From positions 1 through 18,341 of the forward strand of contig DATKZB010000209.1 in assembly GCA_035528235.1 (NCBI GenBank): a stretch of DNA of 18,341 nt, read 5' to 3'. This document shows, in pieces, positions 13,959 through 18,341 of the stretch (position 1 is the first letter of the stretch; each line of letters opens with the position of its first letter). The notes beneath the pieces were generated by a model, which saw only the letters and a program-made list of their open reading frames with translations, searched no databases and was not told where the DNA came from. The DNA is from DATKZB01 sp035528235. Lineage in GTDB: Bacteria > Planctomycetota > Phycisphaerae > FEN-1346. The position numbers were made by a program, and so were the translations under genes.

Positions 13959-13988
13959 TTGGCACAGTTCGGGTCTGCCGCGTATACT
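13959..13988 (+). promoter_or_regulatory. Sigma70-like promoter at the head of the cassette-like island
   Basis: TTGGCA (13959-13964) matches five of six -35 bases. After an 18-base spacer comes TATACT (13983-13988), five of six for the -10. This is the best promoter match noticed in the window. It points into the GIY-YIG gene and precedes the first 60-bp element, a position comparable to a cassette promoter (Pc) of an integron. Transcription would start near 13995. Confidence 0.55.
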
Positions 13989-14021
13989 CCATTTCAGCAC
14001 GTAGTCTAGAGTCGCGGGCGT

Positions 14022-14083
14022 CTCATGCGGCACACCAGATCGAGCTTGGGGCGTCAAGCGGATCGACCTAGGCATTGTTAGAA
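14022..14083 (+). repeat. attC/attI-like 60-bp element, copy A
   Basis: Positions 14022-14081 align without gaps to 14969-15028, about 42 of 60 bases identical. The shared core is CTTGGGG-GTCA-GCGGATC, ending CATTGTTA. It ends in GTTAGAA (14077-14083), close to the integron R' core GTTRRRY. The start codon of the GIY-YIG gene follows 27 bases after the G of GTT, the same layout as copy B before the TIR gene. I see no matching R'' box (RYYYAAC) on its left side, so it may be a partial attC, an attI-like site or another repeat. Confidence 0.5.
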
Positions 14084-14103
14084 AGCAAAAGGAGGAATGT
14101 TCA

Positions 14104-14391
14104 ATGGCAGAGAAAACGGTACCGTTAAATCAGAAGGGCGTGGAAAAGCTCCCGGATAACAAGCCCGTCGTCTACAAGATCCTGACAGCTGGAGGCAGCA
14201 ACAACTACACTGGCGTCGCGCAACGAGGCCGCGTCCAAGAGCGACTGAAGGAGCACCTCCCGGGCGGCAAAGACCATGTTCCGGGAGCGAAAGTTCGGAT
14301 CGAGCAGATGGGCACCATCAAAGAGGCAGAGACCAAGGAGAGACGGATCATCTCTCGCGCCAAACCTCCGCACAACAAGAAGGGCAAATAG
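14104..14391 (+). CDS. Single-domain GIY-YIG nuclease-like protein
   Basis: 95 residues, basic, essentially one GIY-YIG domain. Seen: the GIY equivalent VVYKI with Tyr24, the YIG equivalent YTG at 35-37 in NNYTGVAQRGR, the following arginines (Arg43, Arg47) with His51 in ERLKEH, a glutamate in KEAETKERRII (Glu76 or Glu79) as the metal ligand, and a closing Asn91 in KPPHN. These are the conserved catalytic positions of the fold, so it could be an active nuclease. The family ranges from repair and restriction enzymes to homing endonucleases, and this short form has no added DNA-binding domain. AGGAGG (14090-14095) stands eight bases before ATG 14104. It lies between site A and attC-like site C, whose left edge begins ten bases after the stop codon. 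Confidence 0.8.
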   Translation: MAEKTVPLNQKGVEKLPDNKPVVYKILTAGGSNNYTGVAQRGRVQERLKEHLPGGKDHVPGAKVRIEQMGTIKEAETKERRIISRAKPPHNKKGK

Positions 14392-14400
14392 CTCGCGGTC

Positions 14401-14454
14401 TGGCAACCGGTTGCAGCGGCTGGCACTGCAAGCCGCTCATGCTGGGCGTTGGGC
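14401..14454 (+). repeat. attC-like site C, downstream of the GIY-YIG gene
   Basis: Left box TGGCAAC (14401-14407), inner arms AGCGGCT (14415-14421) and AGCCGCT (14431-14437), right box GTTGGGC (14448-14454), which fits GTTRRRY exactly. The 54-base length suits short attC sites. The core TGCAGCGG...AAGCCGC...GTT, followed 12 bases later by CCTTGTC, is repeated in site D after the TIR gene. The left box matches RYYYAAC only in its last bases. Confidence 0.55.
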
Positions 14455-14568
14455 GTGTTCCTTGTCGATTCTCACTTGTCCACAGTCCAGGCAGCGCCAG
14501 CGGCGGCGCATGATGGGCGCGTAGGGCGTGCCGTCGGCCAAGGTATCGAATCTCGCGTGCAACGACAT
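14437..14568 (-). CDS. Antisense mini-ORF with a CxxC motif (RCLDCG...IDKE), function unknown
   Basis: 43 residues from ATG 14568: it begins MSLHARFDTLADGTPYAPI and continues RWRCLDCGQVRIDKEHAQRPA. The CLDC pair flanked by basic residues resembles half of a zinc ribbon. Its last six codons lie in the right side of attC-like site C. It looks real because a homologous stretch occurs on the same strand after the TIR gene (15927-16039), also ending in a site of the same type. Against it: the AAGGA upstream on the minus strand is 14-15 bases from the ATG, too far to be convincing, and the frame remains open further upstream. It may be a genuine small protein, a decayed gene end or a conserved non-coding sequence. 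Confidence 0.4.
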   Translation of the reverse strand: MSLHARFDTLADGTPYAPIMRRRWRCLDCGQVRIDKEHAQRPA

Positions 14569-14586
14569 TGGTCGACGTATCGGTCC

Positions 14587-14615
14587 TTGACAGGGACAAG
14601 GAGGCCGGGTAGAGT
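14587..14615 (+). promoter_or_regulatory. Sigma70-like promoter for the 69-residue protein gene
   Basis: Perfect -35 TTGACA (14587-14592), optimal 17-base spacer, -10 TAGAGT (14610-14615, four of six). Transcription would start near 14622 and produce a leader of about 117 bases before the ATG at 14739. It sits inside the proposed second cassette, so the gene need not depend on the upstream promoter. Confidence 0.5.
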
Positions 14616-14620
14616 GGGGG

Positions 14621-14713
14621 CCGTCCCGTTCGGACGGCGGGCCGGATGGGGCTTCGCATAGGGGTCGCGCCGACCCCCGATTTCCAGCCACTTCGGGAAC
14701 GCGACCCCGTTCC
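14621..14713 (+). promoter_or_regulatory. Structured 5' leader with alternative pairings
   Basis: Three successive hairpins can form: CCGTCC/GGACGG (14621-14626, 14632-14637), GGGGTCG/CGACCCC (14661-14667, 14671-14677) and GGAACG/CGTTCC (14696-14701, 14708-14713). In addition GGGGTCGCG (14661-14669) is a perfect 9-base complement of CGCGACCCC (14700-14708), which would break both the second and third hairpins. The ribosome binding site AAGGAG (14727-14732) follows 13 bases later. This is an attenuator-like architecture; no known riboswitch class is recognised. Confidence 0.4.
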
Positions 14714-14738
14714 TAACCGAACGAGAAAGGAGAAGTCA

Positions 14739-14948
14739 ATGCGCGTATTGATCAAGAGTCTGGGAATAGACATGCAGGTCAAGTCCAAGGGCATCGAGTT
14801 TGAAGTGCGCAGCCCGGACAACAGCAAGCAGCTTGGCGATGTGTACTTGACCAAGACCGGCCTTATCTGGTGCAAAGGCAGAACTGACAGGAGCCACGGA
14901 AAGTGGATCGCGTGGGACAAGTTCATCAGCATGATGAACGCACGGTAG
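14739..14948 (+). CDS. 69-residue protein of unknown function
   Basis: Not a family I can name. The start at 14739 is fixed by AAGGAG (14727-14732) six bases upstream; the frame is open further upstream but only through the hairpin-rich leader. The protein begins MRVLIKSLGIDMQVKSKGIE and continues through FEVRSPDNSKQLGDVYLTKT, GLIWCKGRTDRSHG and KWIAWDKFISMM. It is basic, probably beta-rich in its first 45 residues with a short closing helix, and has no signal peptide or membrane segment. The 'GDVYLTKTGLIWCKG' stretch recalls small proteins often found in accessory islands, but this is a weak memory. It has its own promoter and is followed after 20 bases by the second 60-bp element. Confidence 0.75.
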   Translation: MRVLIKSLGIDMQVKSKGIEFEVRSPDNSKQLGDVYLTKTGLIWCKGRTDRSHGKWIAWDKFISMMNAR

Positions 14949-14968
14949 GCACGCCGCGAAGGCCGGCC

Positions 14969-15030
14969 CCTATACGGCACTCCAAGCCGGGCTTGGGGTG
15001 TCAGGCGGATCAGCTGGCACATTGTTATGC
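14969..15030 (+). repeat. attC-like 60-bp element, copy B
   Basis: Ungapped homologue of 14022-14081 (about 70 percent identical). It contains a palindrome GGCACTCCAAGCC / GGCTTGGGGTGTC (14976-15002, two non-Watson-Crick positions) and ends in GTTATGC (15024-15030), the right-hand core also known from Vibrio cholerae repeats. The TIR gene starts 31 bases after the G of GTT. A possible left box GATGAAC (14933-14939) lies inside the end of the 69-residue gene, giving a site of 98 bases. Confidence 0.5.
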
Positions 15031-15054
15031 CCACATTTGGGAAGGACAAGGAAC

Positions 15055-15915
15055 ATGGCGACAAAGGTATTCATAAGATGGAGCGGGGACTTGAGTCGGA
15101 AACTCGGCGAAGCGTTGCGTAACTGGCTTCCGGCCACTTTGCAGTACGTCAAGCCCTACTTCTCGCCCGACGACATCGAGAAGGGGGCAAAGTGGAATTC
15201 GGAAATCGCCAAGGAACTGGAAACATCGAACGTCGGCGTCATTTGCCTCACGCAGGACAATACCGAAAGGCCTTGGATACTCTTTGAGTCGGGCGCCTTA
15301 TCGAAGAGTCTCGATAAGGCGCGCGTGTGCACACTCCTTTTTAACTTGGATGCGGCAGATGTGAAGGGGCCTTTGACAAGCTTCCAGGCAACGAAGTTCG
15401 TGCGCGACGACTTTAAACGCCTAGTGTCCACGATCAACAGCACTGCCGGAGAGGCCAAGCTGGAGACATCGGTTCTTGAAAGCGTCTTCGACAAGTGGTG
15501 GCCAGAATTAGAGGAGCAGGTTGCTGAAATTCTGGGGACCCACGAGAAAGGGGCCGAAAGGGAGCGGCGCCCGGAAAGAGATATTCTGGAAGAAATCCTC
15601 GAACTGACTCGAATGAACGCAGAACGTGCCCACAGGTCATCGAGAATTGGTCCACGAGCCATGATGGAACTGCTCGACAATCTCACTGAACTGCTGTATT
15701 TCACCGCTCGCGAACACGGAGACGTGGGCGTACCCATGGTGCGGCGTATGGACCGTGCAATAAGGCATCTATGCTTCGAGGCAGGGAGTCCGGAACTCTA
15801 TGAACGCTACCGCATGCATATGCACGATATCATGCCTTCCTCCCCTGGGGCGAGAGAGAGAAGAGCCGAACAAGAGCCTGCAGCGGACACGGACAAGCCG
15901 CGCCGATCAGGCTGA
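15055..15915 (+). CDS. TIR-domain protein with helical C-terminal extension
   Basis: 286 residues. The first about 160 form a bacterial TIR (TIR_2-like) domain: strand A KVFIRWSGDLSRKLGEALRN, the BB region YFSPDDIEKGAKWNSEI, strand D GVICLTQDN, then RPWILFESGALSK with Glu78 at the usual place of the catalytic NADase glutamate, and CTLLFNL. Known: bacterial TIR domains of this type cleave or cyclise NAD+ and often act in abortive anti-phage defence or as effectors. The C-terminal half (about 160-286) is helical and charged (ERRPERDILEEILEL), with no recognised sensor, STING, SAVED or SLOG domain. AAGGA (15042-15046) stands eight bases before ATG 15055; an in-frame upstream start at 14998 would run through site B. 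No partner gene such as thsA is adjacent. The final codons overlap site D. A defence role is inference. Confidence 0.85.
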   Translation: MATKVFIRWSGDLSRKLGEALRNWLPATLQYVKPYFSPDDIEKGAKWNSEIAKELETSNVGVICLTQDNTERPWILFESGALSKSLDKARVCTLLFNLDAADVKGPLTSFQATKFVRDDFKRLVSTINSTAGEAKLETSVLESVFDKWWPELEEQVAEILGTHEKGAERERRPERDILEEILELTRMNAERAHRSSRIGPRAMMELLDNLTELLYFTAREHGDVGVPMVRRMDRAIRHLCFEAGSPELYERYRMHMHDIMPSSPGARERRAEQEPAADTDKPRRSG

Positions 15916-15932
15916 TTGTTCGTTCGTTACAC
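15865..15932 (+). repeat. attC-like site D, overlapping the end of the TIR gene
   Basis: Imperfect inverted arms CGAACAAGAGCCTG (15867-15880) and CAGGCTGATTGTTCG (15908-15922), with TGCAGCGG and AAGCCGC between them as in site C. The right core GTTACAC (15926-15932) is followed 12 bases later by CCTTGTC, the same spacing as in site C. A forward frame through it would read NKSLQRTR, a translation that I recall as a frequent by-product of environmental attC sites. The right core departs from GTTRRRY at one position. Confidence 0.5.
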
Positions 15933-16039
15933 GTACTCCTTGTCAATATGCAGCAGACCGCAGTCGAGACACCGGCACCGGCGGCCCGAATGATGGCCGC
16001 GCAGGGCGTGCTGGCGCGTGATTCGTGGCGAAGTAGCAT
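15927..16039 (-). pseudogene. Frameshifted copy of the antisense RCLDCG...IDKE mini-ORF
   Basis: From ATG 16039 one frame reads MLLRHESRASTPCAAIIRAA and the adjacent frame continues RCRCLDCGLLHIDKEYV to a TAA at 15927-15929. Compared with the mini-ORF at 14437-14568 the DNA is alignable over about 80 bases from the GCACGCCC word to ACAAGGA, with two extra bases here that cause the frame change. It ends in site D as its relative ends in site C. It could also be conserved non-coding DNA that only looks like a broken gene. Confidence 0.35.
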
Positions 16040-16078
16040 CGCGACTTCGGAAAGCAGCATCGCAGCGGAGACCTTGGC

Positions 16079-16528
16079 ATGTGGCGAGTAACCGCCCGAT
16101 CAAGGCCGGTCCAATACGTCCTCCTGGGGTTCCTGCTTTGGGTCATTATCGATCTGGGGACAGCGGGCGGGTTCAGGCTTTCTTACTTCACCACGTATGG
16201 CCCCCTGCTGCTCGTGTTCTACCTGGGGTATCCACTGGCCTTTTCGTATCTTATTTTCCGTCGCCAATGGTCAGGCTGGAGACTCTTCCTGGCGACGGTC
16301 GTCGCCATCGGTCTCATCGAAGGGGTCTGCACGCGGAATCCGTTCGTCCTCTCGTTTCCGCTGCTGCTCGCGGGCATACCCCTGGCGATCTGCATCTACG
16401 CCCCGCTGACGTACTTTCCGCTCTGGATCGTCAACCACGACATGCGCCGGCACAAGGCCGTTGTCGCGGTCTCGTCGCTTGTGGTGATCGTGGTCATGTT
16501 CCTGAGCACGTTTGGCGCCAGATCGTGA
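16079..16528 (+). CDS. Small polytopic membrane protein of unknown function
   Basis: 149 residues with about five hydrophobic segments: near 10-30 (VQYVLLGFLLWVIIDLG), 36-58 (YGPLLLVFYLGYPLAF), 66-84, 88-117 (FVLSFPLLLAGIPLAICIYA, PLTYFPLWIV) and 127-146. The loops are short; a cluster of basic residues (RRQ, DMRRHK) marks probable cytoplasmic sides. No enzyme or transporter motif is recognised. GGAG (16067-16070) lies eight bases before ATG 16079. Upstream is the broken antisense mini-ORF; no attC-like sequence was found after the stop, so it may be either the last cassette gene or the first chromosomal gene beyond the island. Its GC content is intermediate. Confidence 0.75.
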   Translation: MWRVTARSRPVQYVLLGFLLWVIIDLGTAGGFRLSYFTTYGPLLLVFYLGYPLAFSYLIFRRQWSGWRLFLATVVAIGLIEGVCTRNPFVLSFPLLLAGIPLAICIYAPLTYFPLWIVNHDMRRHKAVVAVSSLVVIVVMFLSTFGARS

Positions 16529-16602
16529 ATGCCGCTGACTGACGACTGCCGCCTGCGTGCCGCGGAGCATGCCCAGGCAACGGCGAGCGTTTTGCATCCA
16601 CC

Positions 16603-16740
16603 GCTGTAGCGCGGGGGTTCATCCCCCGCGGTCGTGGGTATACGAGGCGCGGCGAGCACAGGCTGTAGCGCGGGGGTTCATCCCCCGCGGTCGTGGGGCT
16701 TAGGACACGTGGCGCGGGGGGTAAACCCCCGCGCTACAAG
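16603..16740. repeat. Three copies of a GTAGCGCGGGGGTTCATCCCCC palindrome, two direct and one inverted
   Basis: Copies at 16603-16638 and 16662-16697 are identical over 36 bases: GCTGTAGCGCGGGGGTTCAT followed by CCCCCGCGGTCGTGGG. A third, diverged copy at 16712-16740 is inverted (GCGCGGGGGGTAAACCCCCG, then CGCTACAAG). Each has a GCGGGGG/CCCCCGC stem, and the second and third form a head-to-head doublet. Upstream and downstream parts of the gap 16529-16969 hold no supported gene. Confidence 0.8.
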
Positions 16741-16789
16741 TCATGCTCCGATGGCCGGTTGCGATTCACGATGCAAAATGCTCACGACG

Positions 16790-16806
16790 GCCCGCCCAAG
16801 GCGGGC
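16790..16806. repeat. Short palindrome GCCCGCC-CAA-GGCGGGC
   Basis: Arms GCCCGCC (16790-16796) and GGCGGGC (16800-16806) over a three-base loop. It is one more small palindrome in the gap before the MFS gene. The AT-rich word TTTAAAAT nearby (16900-16907) might hold a -10 box (TAAAAT) but has no good -35 partner. Confidence 0.5.
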
Positions 16807-16969
16807 AGGCTCTGGGCATGCCACCCGCGTCAGAAACTCTTGGCACGCCGCCAGGGTCTCGTTGCGAGATTTGCCGGTGGCACCCGGTGGCGGGCGGGGT
16901 TTAAAATGGCGGCGTCCGGGAAGGCGAGATCGTGAATCGACCGCATCCACCTGACCGCAGGTCCCCGTC

Positions 16970-18220
16970 ATGAAGTCCATCATCCGTTCGCTCAGGCATC
17001 GCAACTTCCGACTCTACTTCATCGGCCAGAGCATCTCCGTAACCGGCACGTGGATGCAGAGCGTGGCCATGGGGTGGCTGGTCTATCGGCTGACGGACTC
17101 GAAGATACTGCTGGGGGTGGTGGGGTTTACGGCCCAGATTCTGACGTTCGTCGTGGCCCCGCTGGCGGGCGTGCTGGCCGACCGGTGGGACCGGCGGCGG
17201 GCCCTGATCGTCGCCCAGACGCTGGCCATGGCCCAGGCGCTGGCCATGGCCGCCATCACGCTGACCGGGACGGTGGAGGTCTGGCACATCATCGCGCTGA
17301 GTTTTTTCACGGGCCTCGTCCGGGGGTTCGAGGTGCCGACGCGCCAGTCGTTCATCATCCAGATGCTCGACGACCGGTCCGACCTGCCCAACGCCATCGC
17401 GCTGAACTCGTTCATGGTGAATGCCGCGCGCCTGGTGGGACCGCTGATGGCCGGCGGCATCATCGCGATGGTCGGCGAGGGGACGTGTTTCCTCGTCAAC
17501 GGCGTCTCGTACGGGGCGGTCATCGCGGCCCTGGTGGCCATGCGCATCGCGCCGCGTCCGCGGCTGCGGCCGACCGGCGGCGTGATGGCCGGACTCGTGG
17601 AAGGGTTCGCGTACGCCCGGCGGACGCCCGTCATCCGGGCCGCCATCATCGTCCTGGCCGTGACGAGCCTGGTGGGCGTCCCCTACACGACGCTGATGCC
17701 GGTCTTCGCCCGCGACATTCTGAAGGGCGGGCCGCACACCCTCGGGTACCTGATGGGCGCCACGGGCGTGGGTGCCCTGGTAGGCGCGGCACTGCTGGCG
17801 GCGCGGAAAGAACGGATGCGGCTGGGCCGGATGATTCTGCTGGCGGCGGCGGCGTTCGGGGCGGGTCTGATCGCGTTCGCCCTGGCGGCCCACTTCCGGC
17901 CCACCCTGTGGCTCAGCCTGCCGATCCTCGTCTGGGTGGGCTGCGCCATGATGGTCCAGATGTACTCGTCGAACACGCTGCTCCAGACGGTGGTCGACGA
18001 GGACAAGCGCGGCCGCGTCATGAGTTTCTACACGATGGCGTTCATGGGGGTGATACCGTTCGGGGCCGTGCTGGCCGGGTGGATGGCCGAACACCTCGGC
18101 GCCCCCACGACGCTCGTCATCGGCGGCAGTGCGTGCCTCGTGGGCGCCCTCGTCTTCGGCACCCGCCTGCCCCGCCTGGCCGACCCGCCCGATCCCCCCG
18201 CCGCGCCCGCCGCCGCGTAG
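16970..18220 (+). CDS. Major facilitator superfamily exporter (EntS/MFS_3-like)
   Basis: 416 residues, about twelve hydrophobic segments, in the size range of 12-helix MFS drug and siderophore exporters. Seen: N-terminal RNFRLYFIGQSISVTGTWMQ, typical of the EntS-like MFS_3 group; the loop 2-3 signature GVLADRWDRRRALI (the GxLaDrxgrr motif); a central cytoplasmic stretch RPRLRPTGG between the two halves; the second-half counterpart ALLAARKERMRLGR; and VDEDKRGRVMSFYTMAFMG, also characteristic of this group. The C-terminus is a short Pro/Ala tail (DPPDPPAAPAAA). Start ATG 16970 has only a weak purine stretch (GCAGG) upstream. The cargo cannot be told; members export siderophores, macrolides or other small molecules. 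It stands alone behind a palindrome-rich gap, with no biosynthetic neighbours that would suggest a substrate. Confidence 0.92.
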   Translation: MKSIIRSLRHRNFRLYFIGQSISVTGTWMQSVAMGWLVYRLTDSKILLGVVGFTAQILTFVVAPLAGVLADRWDRRRALIVAQTLAMAQALAMAAITLTGTVEVWHIIALSFFTGLVRGFEVPTRQSFIIQMLDDRSDLPNAIALNSFMVNAARLVGPLMAGGIIAMVGEGTCFLVNGVSYGAVIAALVAMRIAPRPRLRPTGGVMAGLVEGFAYARRTPVIRAAIIVLAVTSLVGVPYTTLMPVFARDILKGGPHTLGYLMGATGVGALVGAALLAARKERMRLGRMILLAAAAFGAGLIAFALAAHFRPTLWLSLPILVWVGCAMMVQMYSSNTLLQTVVDEDKRGRVMSFYTMAFMGVIPFGAVLAGWMAEHLGAPTTLVIGGSACLVGALVFGTRLPRLADPPDPPAAPAAA

Positions 18221-18252
18221 GCGGTCCGACACGAGTGTTTTCAGATTCGTGC

Positions 18253-18276
18253 GCGGCGGCCTGCCCAGGCCGCCGC
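18253..18276. repeat. Palindrome related to 503-528 and 13057-13082
   Basis: Arms CGGCGGCCT (18254-18262) and AGGCCGCCG (18267-18275) over GCCC, with one more outer G-C pair. The bases after it (CCATCAGGCCTGA) resemble those after the first copy (CGATCGGGCCTGA at 527-539), so the repeated unit is longer than the stem. Confidence 0.7.
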
Positions 18277-18308
18277 CATCAGGCCTGACGCACGCTCCCA
18301 GACTTGTG

Positions 18309-18334
18309 CGCGGCGGGTCCCCGCACCCGCCGCG
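18309..18334. repeat. Palindrome of the 10141 family
   Basis: Arms CGCGGCGGGT (18309-18318) and ACCCGCCGCG (18325-18334) over CCCCGC, matching the core of the first palindrome at 10141-10168. It lies 33 bases after a palindrome of a different family and close to the window end, so a further partner may lie outside. Confidence 0.7.
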
Positions 18335-18341
18335 GCAGTGC

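Larger units (their letters stand above)
14022..16078. mobile_element. Integron-type cassette array without a visible integrase (CALIN-like), proposed
   Basis: Proposed boundaries run from the first 60-bp element to the base before the membrane-protein gene. Seen: four recombination-site-like sequences of two alternating types (A 14022, C 14401, B 14969, D 15865), each tight against one small gene; genes with strong ribosome binding sites, short leaders and unrelated functions; and visibly lower GC and different codon choice (AAG, AAA, CGA, GAA) than the GC-rich flanks, which also show long shadow ORFs that are missing here. Deduced units: GIY-YIG (14078-14448), antisense mini-ORF plus 69-residue protein (14449-15024), TIR (15025-15926), and a fourth beginning 15927. 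Not seen: a tyrosine integrase IntI, nor a full R'' box in every site. Confidence 0.5.

Noticed and set aside
15800..16021. Forward ORF containing NKSLQRTR after the TIR gene
   Set aside because: It overlaps the TIR gene end and site D; the peptide is a known type of attC-derived translation, not a protein.
16603..16740. Repeated palindromes resembling a CRISPR array
   Set aside because: Only three copies with unequal, short spacers and mixed orientation, no cas genes; better explained as dispersed palindromes.

Overview
The window is high-GC, densely coding bacterial DNA. Planctomycetota is the most likely source. The reasons are the gene content (a giant cyclic glucan synthase, an M42 peptidase, a LeuC of the 420-residue class, a small CxxC protein of a type I associate with planctomycetes) and the abundant short GC-rich palindromes in nearly every intergenic gap. 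This assignment is inference; there is no rRNA or marker gene to confirm it.

Layout. 1-482: 3' end of a carbohydrate-binding-like protein. 483-1289: gene-poor gap with a REPIN-like inverted doublet, further hairpins and a terminator-like stem. 1290-10112: one 2940-residue NdvB/ChvB-type cyclic beta-1,2-glucan synthase with an in-frame 15-bp tandem repeat inside it. 10322-11404: M42 aminopeptidase. 11405-11711: repeat-filled gap bounded by 39/40-bp direct repeats. 11712-12974 (minus): leuC. 13123-13431 (minus): small four-cysteine protein. 13573-13915: non-coding mosaic of palindromes bounded by 21-bp inverted repeats. 13959-16078: accessory island. 16079-16528: small polytopic membrane protein. 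16529-16969: palindrome-rich gap. 16970-18220: MFS exporter. 18221-18341: two more palindromes.

The most interesting part is the accessory island at about 13.96-16.08 kb. By eye it has lower GC than its flanks and it reads like an integron-type cassette array without an integrase in view. A good sigma70-like promoter (13959-13988) precedes a 60-bp element that ends in GTTAG. About 25 bases later comes a well-formed ribosome binding site and a single-domain GIY-YIG gene. A second, ungapped homologue of the 60-bp element ends in GTTAT and stands in the same position before a TIR-domain gene. The GIY-YIG and TIR genes are each followed by an attC-like imperfect palindrome of a second type (shared core TGCAGCGG ... 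AAGCCGC ... GTT), and each of these abuts an antisense mini-ORF sharing the motif RCLDCG...IDKE. One mini-ORF is intact and the other is frameshifted. A 69-residue protein of unknown function lies between, with its own promoter and a leader capable of two mutually exclusive pairings.

Functionally, the housekeeping genes (glucan synthase, peptidase, leuC, MFS) are separated by repeats and do not look like one operon. The island genes look horizontally acquired, and the TIR and GIY-YIG products are plausible mobile-element or phage-conflict proteins.
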